Below are positions 27,906 to 37,886 of a DNA stretch of 64,000 bases, piece by piece. A program made the position numbers and the translations under genes. Position 1 is the stretch's first letter. Every line of letters begins with the position of its first letter. The stretch spans positions 2,418,001 through 2,482,000 of the forward strand of contig NZ_CP019431.1 of NCBI RefSeq assembly GCF_009866765.1, in the 5' to 3' direction. The notes under the pieces were generated by a model, which saw nothing but the letters and a program-made list of their open reading frames with translations, did no database searches and had not been told where the DNA came from. The DNA comes from Pseudomonas sp. S35 (GTDB lineage: Bacteria > Pseudomonadota > Gammaproteobacteria > Pseudomonadales > Pseudomonadaceae).

Positions 27906-29077
27906 TCAATAGACGACCCAGGCTGAGTCGTTGTCGGCCGACAGCACGCAGCGCTCGACCCAGCGCACCCCTTCGACGCCCGCGTCGATGCCCGGATAGC
28001 GCACTGCGCTGAGGGCTTGGGTATCGGCGCGGTCAGTCGCATCCATGGCCAGGGCAAAGCGGTAATAAAGATTGGCCCAGGCTTCGAACAAACCTTCGGG
28101 ATGGCCACCGCCAATGCGATCGTCGAGCAGTGCATTGGGGTGCAGGTAGCCCATGCCGCGCTCCAGTATTTGCGCGGGCTGCCCTTGGACCTCGAAGCTC
28201 AATTGGTTAGGGCGTTCATCCCACCATTCGAGGCTGGCACGCGAGCCAATGACGCGGATTTTCTGGCCGTGCATGGAGCCTGCATTGACCGCGCTCGACC
28301 ACACCATGCCCATCGCGCCACCTTCGTATTCCATCAAGGTGTAGGCGTTGTCTTCCAGGGGCGCGCGGCTGGCGACGAAGCTTTGCCGGCTGCACATCAG
28401 GCGTTTGATTTTCAGGTCCGGCAGCATCACTTCCGACAGGTACAGCGGGTGCGTCCCAACATCGCCCAGCACGTAGCTCGGCCCCGCCTGACGCGGATCG
28501 ACACGCCATTGCGTCGCCTGGCTCTGGGCCTCCACCGGTGCGCTGTGGAAACCGTGGGCGAACTGCATGTGCGCACCATGCGCACCTCGCCCAACTCACC
28601 TGCGGCGATCATTTCCCGGGCTTGTTCGATCAGTTGATGGCCGGCATACCCGTAGGTCACACCGACGATGCGGTTATGTTTATGCGAAAGTTCGCGCAGG
28701 TTTTCGGCCTGCTCGACCGTGAAACACAGCGGCTTTTCACACACCACGTGCAGCCCGGCTTCAAGCGCCGCCTTCGTAATGGCGTAGTGCGTGCCATTGG
28801 GCGTGGCGATCGACACCGCTTGAATGCCGTCTGCCCGCTGGGCTTCCTGTTCGAACAGGCTCAGGTAGTCGGCGTAGCAGCGTTCGGGATCGACCCTCAG
28901 TTGCTCGCCGAATTCGCGGCCACGTGCGGCATCGATATCGAATGCGCCCGCCACCAGCACGAAGGTGTTGTCACGCAGTGCGGCGCAACGGTGGATGTAG
29001 CCGATCTGGCTCTGGCTGCCGCCGCCGACCATTGCCCAGCGGATAGGTTGGGAGATACGTTTGCTGCCGTTGATCAT
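27906..29077 (-). pseudogene. Gfo/Idh/MocA oxidoreductase with internal frameshift
   Basis: Two minus-strand frames make one sugar or inositol dehydrogenase. The first, from the ATG at 29077, gives the Rossmann fold (IRWAMVGGGSQSQIGYIHRCAALRDNTFVLVAGAFD), the EKPLCFT motif and VGVTYGYAGHQLIEQAREMIAAGELGEVRMV. The second resumes MQFAHGFHSAPVEAQSQATQWRVDPRQAGPSYVLGDVGTHPLYL to the stop at 27906. At the junction (about 28565-28580) GTGCGCACATGCAG stands where GTGCACATGCAG would keep the frame, so a GC dinucleotide appears inserted. The rest is intact, so the lesion is recent or a sequencing error. Confidence 0.85.
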
Positions 29078-29097
29078 GGGGTGTGCCTCGTGTGGGG

Positions 29098-30021
29098 TCA
29101 GAATCCGACGGTTGCCAGGTAGGTGCGACTGGATCGCACATCTTCCAGGCTGCCATTGGCGTTGCGAGGGTCGCGTTCCTGCTCGACGGTGATGTAGCCC
29201 TCGTAGCCCAGGGTTTGGATAAGCCGGTACAGGTTCGGGTAATCGATCACGCCGCGTCCGATGGGGCACATGACGCCCCTGGCGCAGGCGTCGAAGAACT
29301 TGATGCGTTGCTTCATCACCTCGTCGAATACGCGTTGGTCGATGTCTTTGAAATGGATGTAGTCCAGCCGATCGGCGTAGGCGCGCAAAGACGCCGCAGG
29401 GTCCATGCCCGCGTAGTAGAGGTGCCCGGTGTCCAGGCAGAGCCCGGCAACGTCGTGGGGAATGTCCTCGACCAGCCGCGCCAGTTCGTCGGCAAACTCG
29501 ATGTAACCGCCGGCGTGTGGGTGGATAACCGGGCGAATGCCGTAGTCATGCCAGGCAATATGGCAGATGGCCCGGATGTGCTCGATCATGGTTTGCCATG
29601 CGCCATCGTCCAGGCGTTGCGCCAGCTCTGAATGGCCGGCAGCGTAGTCGCGGTCCTCATGGCCCCAATCGATGATCACCAGGTAAGGGCCGGCAAAGCG
29701 CTGGCCAGGCTCCTTGTCGATGGGCGGCAGTTGTTTGAGCAATTGGCAGATATCGCGGGTTTGACTCAGCAGCGACGGCAGGTTTGCGGGGTTGACCAGG
29801 TCATCGAAAATCGTGCCGGCCACCACATGCAGGCGGTTTTCGCCAAGGGCTGTTGCCACCACCGTGGCGTCCAGCGGCAAGTAGCCATAGGGGCCTAACT
29901 CAATGCCGCGATAGCCCGCTTCATTGGCTTCGCCGAGCACGTCGCGCCACGCGGGCAGATAAGGATTTTTTACATCGTCAACGCCCCAGCAGCAGGGTGC
30001 CGTAGAGATGTGGATGGTCAT
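29098..30021 (-). CDS. Sugar phosphate isomerase/epimerase (IolE-like TIM barrel)
   Basis: A 307-residue xylose-isomerase-like barrel. Visible signatures are APCCWGVDDVKN at the N-terminus, YRGIELGPYGYLP, IRPVIHPHAGGYIEFADE, VAGLCLDTGHLYYAG, LDYIHFKDID and the final YEGYITVEQERD. This pattern is shared by IolE (2-keto-myo-inositol dehydratase) and related polyol isomerases. CGGAG lies upstream of the ATG. It is the first gene of the minus-strand cluster, divergent from the LacI-type regulator. Confidence 0.88.
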   Translation of the reverse strand: MTIHISTAPCCWGVDDVKNPYLPAWRDVLGEANEAGYRGIELGPYGYLPLDATVVATALGENRLHVVAGTIFDDLVNPANLPSLLSQTRDICQLLKQLPPIDKEPGQRFAGPYLVIIDWGHEDRDYAAGHSELAQRLDDGAWQTMIEHIRAICHIAWHDYGIRPVIHPHAGGYIEFADELARLVEDIPHDVAGLCLDTGHLYYAGMDPAASLRAYADRLDYIHFKDIDQRVFDEVMKQRIKFFDACARGVMCPIGRGVIDYPNLYRLIQTLGYEGYITVEQERDPRNANGSLEDVRSSRTYLATVGF

Positions 30022-30159
30022 CGGTTCACTCCGGTGTTGTTGTTATGAGTGGGCTGTCTAGCCTGGGACGATGCTATTTCAGGGGGGTGGAGCACGGCTA
30101 CGGGAGGCTGGATAACTCTGTCAAAACCCTTCATGATTGCGAAAAAGAGATGTCAAAAC

Positions 30160-31200
30160 ATGTCAGAAGTACCTCGGCGAAAACTGCGCCCCACCATGGC
30201 CGATGTCGCGCGCGAAGCGGGCGTCAGCCTCTCCACCGTCGACCGTGTGCTGAATCTGCGTGCAGACGTGCGTACCGACACGGCGCATCGCATTGCCACC
30301 GCGGCGGCACGCTTGGGCTTCCATGCCAAAGGCGTCATCGAACAACACGTCGTGAATGACAAGCCGACGGTGCGGCTGGGGTTCCTGTTGCAGAAGAGTG
30401 GCGTGGCGTTCTACCAGGGGCTCGCGCAAGCACTGTCCAACGCCTCGGCCACGTTCGCGCGGGCGCGTATCCGTGTGGTCATCGGTTATCTGGACGACCT
30501 TGACCCGGCGACGGTGGCGCAACGCATCCTGGCGCTTGGGGATCAAGTCGACGGTGTCGGGGTGGTGGCGGTTGATCATCCGCTGGTGCGTGAGGCCATC
30601 GCCCGCTTGCAGGACGCGGGCGTTCCTGTGGTCGCGTTGATCTCGGAACTGGCCGGTCCCGCCTACGTTGGCCTGGATAATCGGTTGATGGGGCGCACGG
30701 CGGGGTGGTTCGTCACCCGATTGGCGAGGCAGCCGGGCTCGGCAGCGGTGATGCTCAGCAGTCAGCGGTTCCAGTGCCAGGAGTTGTGCGAGCTGAGCTT
30801 TCGCAGCTACCTGTCGAATCATTCGCCTGATTGGGAGTTGCTCGCGTCGCGCCTGACCCTTGAGGACGATGATTTTGCCTACGGCAATGCACTGGACTTG
30901 CTGAGCGGGGAACCCGATCTCGCCGCCTTGTACGTGGCGGGCGGTGGTGTCGCCGGGGTACTGCGTGCGTTGCGCGAACTCAAACAGCAGCAGGTCCGGC
31001 TACCGGTGGTGGTGTGTCATGACTTGACGCCACTGACCCGGGAGGCGCTGAAAGCCGATCTGGTGCAGGCGGTCCTTTCTCATCCCGTAGTGGAGGTGGC
31101 GGAGCAAGCCGTGAAGGCACTGGTCGCGGCGGCCTCGGACCCCAGCCTTGTCGCCAGGTTGATAGTGCCCATACAGATAGATGTCAGCGAGAGCATCTGA
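30160..31200 (+). CDS. LacI-family transcriptional regulator
   Basis: A 346-residue regulator. The N-terminal LacI helix-turn-helix is MADVAREAGVSLSTVDRVLNLRADVRTDTAHRIATAAARLGF, followed by a type I periplasmic-binding-protein-like effector domain (VRLGFLLQKSGVAFYQGLAQAL ... VPVVALISELAGPAYVGLDNRLMGRTAGWFVTRL ... LYVAGGGVAGVLRALREL). It is divergent from the sugar/polyol cluster at 26957-30021 and is its likely regulator. ATG 30160 was chosen; in-frame starts upstream (30133, 30049) have no better ribosome binding site. An ATGT-CAAA-ACAT inverted repeat overlaps the start region (30150-30161). Confidence 0.9.
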   Translation: MSEVPRRKLRPTMADVAREAGVSLSTVDRVLNLRADVRTDTAHRIATAAARLGFHAKGVIEQHVVNDKPTVRLGFLLQKSGVAFYQGLAQALSNASATFARARIRVVIGYLDDLDPATVAQRILALGDQVDGVGVVAVDHPLVREAIARLQDAGVPVVALISELAGPAYVGLDNRLMGRTAGWFVTRLARQPGSAAVMLSSQRFQCQELCELSFRSYLSNHSPDWELLASRLTLEDDDFAYGNALDLLSGEPDLAALYVAGGGVAGVLRALRELKQQQVRLPVVVCHDLTPLTREALKADLVQAVLSHPVVEVAEQAVKALVAAASDPSLVARLIVPIQIDVSESI

Positions 31201-32838
31201 TCATGCATCAAACGATGCGTGTCGATGCACTTCCTTGCCTGCCAGCAGGGTGAGCAGCACTTGGGTTTGCCCTATTTCGTAGGGCGAGAGAGTGAACAGG
31301 TCGCGGTCGAGCACAATCAGATCCGCATATTTCCCTACGCTCAGGCTACCGGTACAGGTTTCTCTCCAGGCCGCGCTGGCAGCATTGAGGGTGTAACCCT
31401 TCACCGCGTTTTCGAGGCTGATCCGATGCTGGGGGGTATGGACGGGGGATTGGTCGTTGCCCTGTTCACTCTGGCGGGTAACGGCGCATTGCATGATGTG
31501 GAAGGGGTCATAGGTACTCACGCCCCAATCGCTGCTCAGCATGCAGACGGCACCTTGGCGGATGAACGCGCCGATGGGGTAGAGCCATTCACTGCGTTGC
31601 GGGCCCAGCATGGCACTGACCAAAGGGTCCAGGTCCGGGTTGGGCTGAGCCCACAATGTCTGGTAGTTCGCATAAATGCCAAGGCGTTTGAAGCGCGCAA
31701 TATCTGCGGGGTTCACCACTTGAAGGTGGGCCAGTTGATGCCGGGCATCCCACGGCCCATTACGCTGCTGCGCGTATTCGATGCCGTCAATCGCTGAGCG
31801 TACCGCGCGGTCGCCGATGGTGTGCACATGCAGTTGGAACCGTTCCCGGTCCGGCGCCGTGAAGTATTCGTTGATCTGCGCCTGGCTGAACATCAGCTCC
31901 GCATTTGTGCCGGTATCGCAGCGAGCGTCAAGCAACGCGGCGGTACCGTTTTCGAGCACTCCGTCGAGGAAAAACTTGGCCGAATGCAACGAGACCCAGT
32001 CGCCTTGGTAGGTGTTTCTCAGTGAGATCAATTCTTCGACCTGCTCGGCTAACGGCCTGTGCGCGAAAACCTTCGCGGTGCCGCAGACACGCAAGGTCAA
32101 ATCGCCGCGCGCATGCGCGGTCTGATAGTTCTGCAACAGGTTGCGGTTCACCATCGCATCCAGAACGCCGGTGATACCTCGGCTATTGAAGACGCGGCTG
32201 TAGTGCTTCATCGCAACCAGGTAGTCCTCTTCGCTGTAGGCCGGAGCAACACGATGCATGGCCCAAATCGCATCTTCACTCAGCCAGCCCTGGGGGCTGC
32301 CGTCGTGCAGACGCAGGTAGTGGCCGTTTTCCGGTTCAGGGCTGCCTGGCTTTACCTCGGCCAGGGCAAACGCGGCGCTGTTGGCCCAGCCGTTGTGGTA
32401 ATCATTGGCGAAGATCAGCGCCGGGCGGCTGCCGGTGACGCTGTCCAATACCTCTTTAGTCAGTTGGTGTGGGCTGAACCGCGAGGAGGAAAAACCGACC
32501 CCTCGAATCCATGGTTTGTGCGGGTGGGCGTCGGCAAATGCCTTGATGAGACGAAGCAGGTCTTCAAGGTTTTGAGCTTCATACAGCGAAGCGCTGTGAT
32601 AGAAATCCGCGCTGCTCAATTGAAAGTGCACATGGGTGTCTTGCAGACCTGGCAGCACGACGCGGCCCTGGGCATCAATGCGCTGCGTGCGGGCATGCGT
32701 GAGGCGCTCGATATCTGCATTGCTGCCCACCGCGAGAATGCGCCCGTTGCGCACCGCGATGGCTTGAGCCCGCGGGTTATTGACGTCCATCGTGTGGATT
32801 TTTGCGTTGGTGATCACCCATTCAGCAGTCTGGCGCAT
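31201..32838 (-). CDS. Amidohydrolase family protein (YtcJ-like)
   Basis: A 545-residue metal-dependent hydrolase of the amidohydrolase_3 type. The metal-binding H69-V-H71 lies in LPGLQDTHVHF, with LHVHTIGDRAV and a late SSDWGVSTYDPF Asp region. The C-terminal composite domain ends VGKYADLIVLDRDLFTLSPYEIGQTQV, typical of YtcJ/AepA-like proteins. No signal peptide is seen. It probably hydrolyses an amide, carbamate or ester bond of an unknown compound. It ends exactly against the convergent LacI gene and is downstream of the lipase-like and MetA-like genes, probably in their operon. Confidence 0.88.
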   Translation of the reverse strand: MRQTAEWVITNAKIHTMDVNNPRAQAIAVRNGRILAVGSNADIERLTHARTQRIDAQGRVVLPGLQDTHVHFQLSSADFYHSASLYEAQNLEDLLRLIKAFADAHPHKPWIRGVGFSSSRFSPHQLTKEVLDSVTGSRPALIFANDYHNGWANSAAFALAEVKPGSPEPENGHYLRLHDGSPQGWLSEDAIWAMHRVAPAYSEEDYLVAMKHYSRVFNSRGITGVLDAMVNRNLLQNYQTAHARGDLTLRVCGTAKVFAHRPLAEQVEELISLRNTYQGDWVSLHSAKFFLDGVLENGTAALLDARCDTGTNAELMFSQAQINEYFTAPDRERFQLHVHTIGDRAVRSAIDGIEYAQQRNGPWDARHQLAHLQVVNPADIARFKRLGIYANYQTLWAQPNPDLDPLVSAMLGPQRSEWLYPIGAFIRQGAVCMLSSDWGVSTYDPFHIMQCAVTRQSEQGNDQSPVHTPQHRISLENAVKGYTLNAASAAWRETCTGSLSVGKYADLIVLDRDLFTLSPYEIGQTQVLLTLLAGKEVHRHASFDA

Positions 32839-32908
32839 ACAAGCTCCGTTCGAGCAAGCGGGGAGGGACGAAGCCGCACAGTGCTTCGTCCTCGGTTGCA
32901 GCGGGACG

Positions 32909-34117
32909 TCAGTTGGCGCAGGTCCGGGCTACGGCCTTGCCGGCGAACCTGTCCTTGATCCACGCCGTCACATCGGCGAGTGAGGTTTGAAGCATCCCCA
33001 CGTGATCGCCAGGGTACGAACGTAGTACGAGGGTGTTGCCAGCTGCACAAGCCTTCCTGGCCTGAGCTTCAGTCACCGCAGGCGGCGTGGCCTCGTCAGC
33101 TGTGCCGATGGCTACCAGCAAGGGGCCGGCAATGGCCTTGTTGCCCACTTGGTTGATCGCAAAAAAATCAGACACATAGGGTTGGCTTGACCAGTCTGTC
33201 TTCAGCACGCTGCCGGGTTTGGCCTGGGCAAACGCCGCTTGCGCATAGAAGTAACAACCCTTGTTCACCAAGTCGTCGTACCGGGCTGCCGCGTCGGGAG
33301 TGAGCATCGAGTTGATGTCAAAACTTGGAAACTGCTGCTTGATCGCCCGGGCCATGTAGACGGGGTAGAACAAGGCACCCGGTTGCTGGGCGTTGGCTTC
33401 AAGCAGATCGGCGCCGCCAACCGCCGGCGCGAGAGCCACGGAAGCCAGGTAATGGGGATCCTTGCGCGAGGCTTGCTGCTCGGCAACCCCCCACACCGCC
33501 TGACCGCCTTGTGAGTGACCAATCGCGACCCATTTCTGCGTGATGCCTTTCACCGCCGCCTGAGCCGCAGGTACCGCGTTGATTACATCTGTGGCGTTGA
33601 CGATTTTGTTCATGTAGCCGTGGCCGCCTTCGGTGGCCAAACCTGCATAGTCCACGGCCAGCACGGCAAAGCCCTGTGCCAGGAGTGGCATGACGTTGTA
33701 GCCCAGATTCACCGAGTTCGAGGCGCCGCACATCTGCCCTACGCCCATGGTCCCGTGCGCCCAAACCACCAGCTCGAAGCCGCCCTTTGGCGCCGCGCCG
33801 GCCGGTTTGATCAGCACGGCCGAAGCGATTGTCGGGTTCTGATACAGGTCGTTGGACCAATAAAGAATGCGGGTGGCGGATGCGCCTTTGGGAAGCTGGT
33901 AGTTCTCAGCCTGCTCCGAGCGGATCAACTGACCTGACGCGCCCGGTGCTCCCGTAGGCTTGTCCCAGAATTTCCCGGTGGGAATAAACAGCGAGGATTC
34001 AAACTGGACGGCATCCTCGACACTATTGATGGGCGCAATCCCAGCAAGGGTAGTCGACAGCCAGAACGAAGTAACAAGCGCAGCCAATGAAGCCGACAGT
34101 GATTGGCGTCTGTTCAT
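32909..34117 (-). CDS. Secreted alpha/beta hydrolase (secretory lipase-like)
   Basis: A 402-residue hydrolase with an N-terminal signal sequence (MNRRQSLSASLAALVTSFWLSTTLAG). The nucleophile elbow is GHSQGG within KWVAIGHSQGGQAVWGVAEQQ, and a likely charge-relay Asp and His lie in IGTADEATPP and YPGDHVGML. The pattern resembles LIP-type secretory lipases. ATG 34117 is used; the longer frame begins with a TTG at 34135. It lies 70 bases upstream of the amidohydrolase gene on the same strand. Confidence 0.85.
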   Translation of the reverse strand: MNRRQSLSASLAALVTSFWLSTTLAGIAPINSVEDAVQFESSLFIPTGKFWDKPTGAPGASGQLIRSEQAENYQLPKGASATRILYWSNDLYQNPTIASAVLIKPAGAAPKGGFELVVWAHGTMGVGQMCGASNSVNLGYNVMPLLAQGFAVLAVDYAGLATEGGHGYMNKIVNATDVINAVPAAQAAVKGITQKWVAIGHSQGGQAVWGVAEQQASRKDPHYLASVALAPAVGGADLLEANAQQPGALFYPVYMARAIKQQFPSFDINSMLTPDAAARYDDLVNKGCYFYAQAAFAQAKPGSVLKTDWSSQPYVSDFFAINQVGNKAIAGPLLVAIGTADEATPPAVTEAQARKACAAGNTLVLRSYPGDHVGMLQTSLADVTAWIKDRFAGKAVARTCAN

Positions 34118-34167
34118 AATATTCTCAAGAGTCAAAGTGTATGGAGTTTTAAGAGCAAGCGTTCGAC

Positions 34168-35091
34168 TTAAAATGAATGGGAGAGGCGGATGGCCGCGGT
34201 ATAACCCTGCGCTCTATTTTCGGCGTCGAATTCCTTGTAAACATGAAACCAGACGGGAATGTTACCGAGCTTGAAGTAAGAAATGGCGGGGCCGACAGCA
34301 ATGACTCTAGAGCGATTGCCATTCTCCAGGTTGGGCGCATTGTCATCACTGAGCTGACGGTAATAATAACCACCGAGGCCTACTGTCCAGTCGTTGATAT
34401 GCTGGCCCACGGCAAATTCGTGGCGATACTCCACGCCGGATTTATAATCGGTGTCAGGGTTCCTGGTATTGAAGTCCAGCTGGAAACTTGATGAAACTTC
34501 CAACCCGTGTTCAGAAATCCAAGTGCCGTTGAGAAGAGGAGACACTGTCCAGTGATTGACCCCGGGGTTCATAAAACGGTCTTTATCATAATCCCCGGTG
34601 GGCGCTTGAATTTGCAGTTGCGCATTGATGCCTATATTCGGCGCTACATGCCACTGAAGCATAATTGGCAGAATGGATATATCCGCCTGCCTGAAGACGT
34701 CCGACTTGGTTTCGAAAACGGTCTGCCCACCGGCATTGACTTTCAAGTCGCCATTCATCTTGAAAAATGGCACCACCGCGCCAAAACCGTAGTTGGCGCC
34801 GAGAATCGTCGCATCGGTCATGCGCAAATAAGCCATCGAAAAAGACAGCACACTGACGGAAAAGTCATTGCCGGTGTCTTTACCATGACCATCTTTCTGC
34901 AAGGTTGTTTTATAGAAAGCAGACCGGCCGGCAATTGTCCCATTGGGTGTGGGAGGAGGTAAAAAGCCGGCACCGAAATCGTACACGCCATAGGCGGTAG
35001 TTGGAACGCCACTTTCTGTCGCATACGCTGCGCTGCCCCATACTGTAAAGGACAGCATAACAGCGGCCCCAGCACTCATGCGGTTCGTCAT
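34168..35091 (-). CDS. MetA-pathway-type outer membrane protein (phenol MetA family)
   Basis: A 307-residue predicted outer-membrane beta barrel with a signal peptide (MTNRMSAGAAVMLSFTVWGSAAYATE) and a C-terminal Phe (IRLSHSF). The long run of alternating strands and the phrases LPIMLQWHVAPNIGINAQLQIQAPTGDYDKDR and GLGGYYYRQLSDDNAPNLENGNRSRVIAVGPAISY match the phenol-degradation MetA family, thought to help uptake of hydrophobic substrates. It is the first gene of the minus-strand set (barrel, lipase, amidohydrolase) and is divergent from a LysR regulator. ATG 35091 was chosen because the signal peptide starts there. Confidence 0.85.
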   Translation of the reverse strand: MTNRMSAGAAVMLSFTVWGSAAYATESGVPTTAYGVYDFGAGFLPPPTPNGTIAGRSAFYKTTLQKDGHGKDTGNDFSVSVLSFSMAYLRMTDATILGANYGFGAVVPFFKMNGDLKVNAGGQTVFETKSDVFRQADISILPIMLQWHVAPNIGINAQLQIQAPTGDYDKDRFMNPGVNHWTVSPLLNGTWISEHGLEVSSSFQLDFNTRNPDTDYKSGVEYRHEFAVGQHINDWTVGLGGYYYRQLSDDNAPNLENGNRSRVIAVGPAISYFKLGNIPVWFHVYKEFDAENRAQGYTAAIRLSHSF

Positions 35092-35468
35092 AATTAGTCG
35101 CCTGTAAGGATTATTATTGTTCTTCTTTCGCCACGGCTTTACGGGTGTATTGCTCATTGAACGGCGAAGAAGCATGCGTGCAAAAATAAACATAACCAAC
35201 ACAGTTGGGTCGGTTTTACCTCGTGCCTACCTTGTACAGGTTGTTCATGAGGTTTTTTGGCAGTCGCTTCTAAGTGTTATCAATGTGAGTTGCCTTGTAT
35301 AAAGGTCTTGTTTTGATGGGGGGAACCAATAATTATTGAAGCATCATCTCGCATCTGGTGTGTTGCACGCCCCGGTCGGTTGTGTACAAGGTGTGGCTAT
35401 AGTACAAGAGAAAAAATCACCGTGAAGGCTGGACTTGCTCACAATGCTTTTTCCAAAACGGAAATACC
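35092..35468. promoter_or_regulatory. Divergent promoter region between MetA-like gene and LysR gene
   Basis: No gene lies in these 377 bases. Candidate operator sequences are TTGTGTACAA at 35380-35389 (an interrupted palindrome), TTGTACA at 35232-35238 and AGTACAAG at 35401-35408. LysR-type regulators commonly bind such sites in the region shared with the divergent target operon; assignment here is tentative. Confidence 0.35.
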
Positions 35469-36380
35469 ATGGATAAATTGGGTGCGTTCAGTACATTTTT
35501 GGCCGTCGCTGACAGTGGCAGTTTTAGCCGCGCGGCCAAACAGCTAGGCAAGACGCCGTCGGCGATCACAAAAACAATCAGTCATCTTGAGGAGGAGCTC
35601 GGTGTAAGGCTTTTGGTGCGCAGCACGCACCACACCACCTTGACCGATGCGGGCTTTATCTACCTCAAGACCGCCAGGCAACTGGTGCTGAGCCTGGAGG
35701 AAGCGGAGGAAGAAATCAGTCAACTGCGCGCAGGTATAAACGGGTCGCTGCGCATTGCTTCTCCGATGGCTTTCGGGAAGGCCTTTCTCGCCGATGCCTG
35801 TGCCGATTTCATTTCCATTTATCCCAATATTCAATTGAGCGTGACCCTCGGGGACGTGCCCATAAACCTTGAGGAAGGGGGTTACGACCTGGCACTCAGG
35901 ATGGGCGAGAGTGATCGAATCATTTCAAAAGTGATTGCGCGCAATACGGTTTTTCTCTGCGCCAGTCCTGTTTACCTGGCGCGTAAAAACGTCACCATCA
36001 ATCCCGATAATGTGCACACCCAGGATTGGTTGCTCTACAGAAACCCGCTGTTGAGCAGAAGCTATTGGCGTGCCAGTTATCTAGGCGAGCAGTTCAAGTT
36101 CCCCTTCCCAAAGAAGCCCCTTGTGGAATGCGACAATTACGATTTTTTATTGACCCAGGCACTGGCCGGATGCGGTCTGTTGATTGTGCCGCAATGGAGT
36201 GCTGCGCCTCTGATTGCTCAAGGTCTGCTGGTTCATGTCATGCCCGATTATTTGATTGATCCTGAAGCCTTCGGACCCAACCTTGTGGCGGTGTACCCAA
36301 GCCATCATCGATCCACCCGCAAGGTTGTGGCGTTCGTTGAACACGTGAAAAACTTTATCACCAGCCGCGCGTTGGATTAG
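35469..36380 (+). CDS. LysR-family transcriptional regulator
   Basis: A 303-residue LysR regulator. The winged helix-turn-helix is at 1-60 (FSTFLAVADSGSFSRAAKQLGKTPSAITKTISHLEEELGVRLLVRSTHHTTLT), followed by the substrate-binding domain starting GSLRIASPMAFGKAFLADACADF. The fold and the VALRMG/LCASPVYLA segments are typical of the CrgA/AaeR-like subgroup. It is divergent from the MetA-like operon and upstream of the NylB-like operon, and could control either. Confidence 0.92.
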   Translation: MDKLGAFSTFLAVADSGSFSRAAKQLGKTPSAITKTISHLEEELGVRLLVRSTHHTTLTDAGFIYLKTARQLVLSLEEAEEEISQLRAGINGSLRIASPMAFGKAFLADACADFISIYPNIQLSVTLGDVPINLEEGGYDLALRMGESDRIISKVIARNTVFLCASPVYLARKNVTINPDNVHTQDWLLYRNPLLSRSYWRASYLGEQFKFPFPKKPLVECDNYDFLLTQALAGCGLLIVPQWSAAPLIAQGLLVHVMPDYLIDPEAFGPNLVAVYPSHHRSTRKVVAFVEHVKNFITSRALD

Positions 36381-36512
36381 TCGTTTGAGCGCAAACCCTG
36401 AAAGCTCAAGACGCTGAAAAATGCAAAAATCCTTTATTGACTAAATAAAAATAGTGAGTAATGATTTTTATGCATCTGCTTTTACGCAGAGTCATTTTTC
36501 AGGGGCAACCCG

Positions 36513-37787
36513 ATGTCTCAGAACACCGCGCCGCTGTTGGCCAACCTCTACCTTGAGGCTCACGAGTCGTCACTTGACGCACCCATCGCAACCCCCTTCA
36601 TGCAGGGCTTTCCCGCAGGTTCGGCACACCGCGTGACCTGGCGGAACTGGATGACGCCGCCGTTCAATCAGTGGGGCTTTCGCAACCTGGCGCGTTTGCG
36701 TCCGGCGATTGATGTGCGCGCTGGCGTTGGCCCTGTAAGCCCGTTCAACCCTGCGCCGCTGCCGCTGGATCAACTGCATTTCGATAGCGAATGTGGGCTG
36801 AGCATCAGCGTTATCGATCACCTGATTGCCAGTCAGACCGACGCCTTTGTGGTGCTCAAGGGTGACGATGTACTCTTCGAGCGCTATTTCAACGGCCAAC
36901 GCTCCCATGATCGGCACATCATGTTTTCGGTGACCAAATCGCTGATCGGCACGCTGGGTGAGCAATTGGTGTCGGATGGGATATTGGACCCGGGCAAACT
37001 CGCGGCGCACTACGTGCCGGAGTTCGAGGGCAGCGCATTCGCCGACGCCACGGTGCGCCAGTTGTTCGACATGGCGGTAGGTATCGAATACAGCGAAGTG
37101 TACGAAGATCCGGATTCAGAAAGCTCGCAGTACGGCTATGCCTGCGGTTTCCAACCGGCACCGGCACAGTACGCGCAGTTCGAGTCGCTGTATCAGTACC
37201 TGCCATCGCTTAAAAAGCGCGGTAGCCATGGTGGCTTTTTCCATTATGTGACCGCGACCACCGAAGCGCTCGCCTGGGTCATGGAGCGTGCGTCAGGCAA
37301 GCCCTGTCACCAGATGCTGGAAGATATCTGGCTTCAGTTAGGCTGTGAGCGTGATGGCTACTTCTTGGCTGATCCTTGGGGGCGCAGCGTCGCGGGTGCG
37401 GGTTTCAGCGCTTCATTGCGGGACATGGCGCGTTTTGGCCGCCTGCTCGCCAACGACGGTCGCCACAACGGGCATCAGCTGCTGTCGAGCCAGACACTGG
37501 CGCGCATCGCCGCAGGTGCAGAGCCGGCGCTGTACGCCGATTCACCCGACTTCTCAGCCTGGACGCCAGGCGCGTCTTACCGCAGCCAGTGGTACGTGTT
37601 CAACGGCCCGCGCCCGGCGATCATGGCCGGTGGCATCCATGGCCAGTACCTGTTCATCGACAAAAAATCCGGCGTGGTCATCGTCAAGCAATCCTCGCTT
37701 GACGAGGCGGCGAGCCCCTGCGATGCGGACACTGTGCGCATGCTTCACGCCATTGCCGCGCACCTTGCCACTGCCCCTCATTCCTAA
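36513..37787 (+). CDS. Serine hydrolase, beta-lactamase/NylB-like
   Basis: A 424-residue cytoplasmic (no clear signal peptide) serine hydrolase of the class C beta-lactamase fold. The nucleophile box is S139-V-T-K142 (HIMFSVTKSLIG). The segment FVVLKGDDVLFERYFNGQRSHDRHIMF before it, FHYVTATTEALAWVMERASGKP, and the late GGIHGQYLFIDKKSGVVIVKQSS resemble 6-aminohexanoate-dimer hydrolases (NylB) and related esterases. The Gly-His-Gly/Ile-His-Gly box stands for the KTG motif. It may open a small amide or ester. It heads a plus-strand run with a porin-like and a polyamine-type binding protein. Confidence 0.87.
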   Translation: MSQNTAPLLANLYLEAHESSLDAPIATPFMQGFPAGSAHRVTWRNWMTPPFNQWGFRNLARLRPAIDVRAGVGPVSPFNPAPLPLDQLHFDSECGLSISVIDHLIASQTDAFVVLKGDDVLFERYFNGQRSHDRHIMFSVTKSLIGTLGEQLVSDGILDPGKLAAHYVPEFEGSAFADATVRQLFDMAVGIEYSEVYEDPDSESSQYGYACGFQPAPAQYAQFESLYQYLPSLKKRGSHGGFFHYVTATTEALAWVMERASGKPCHQMLEDIWLQLGCERDGYFLADPWGRSVAGAGFSASLRDMARFGRLLANDGRHNGHQLLSSQTLARIAAGAEPALYADSPDFSAWTPGASYRSQWYVFNGPRPAIMAGGIHGQYLFIDKKSGVVIVKQSSLDEAASPCDADTVRMLHAIAAHLATAPHS

Positions 37788-37886
37788 AAAATCACTGTTG
37801 TTTCCACCTGGCCCAGCCAGGTTTGTGCGGCGCTGTGTGCCGCCAATCACTGCCCTGTAATAACAAAAACCAAGCAGGAGCGTTAT

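Noticed and set aside
32059..32958. 299-codon plus-strand frame within the amidohydrolase gene
   Set aside because: Antisense to the amidohydrolase, whose HVH metal motif and C-terminal signature fix the coding strand.
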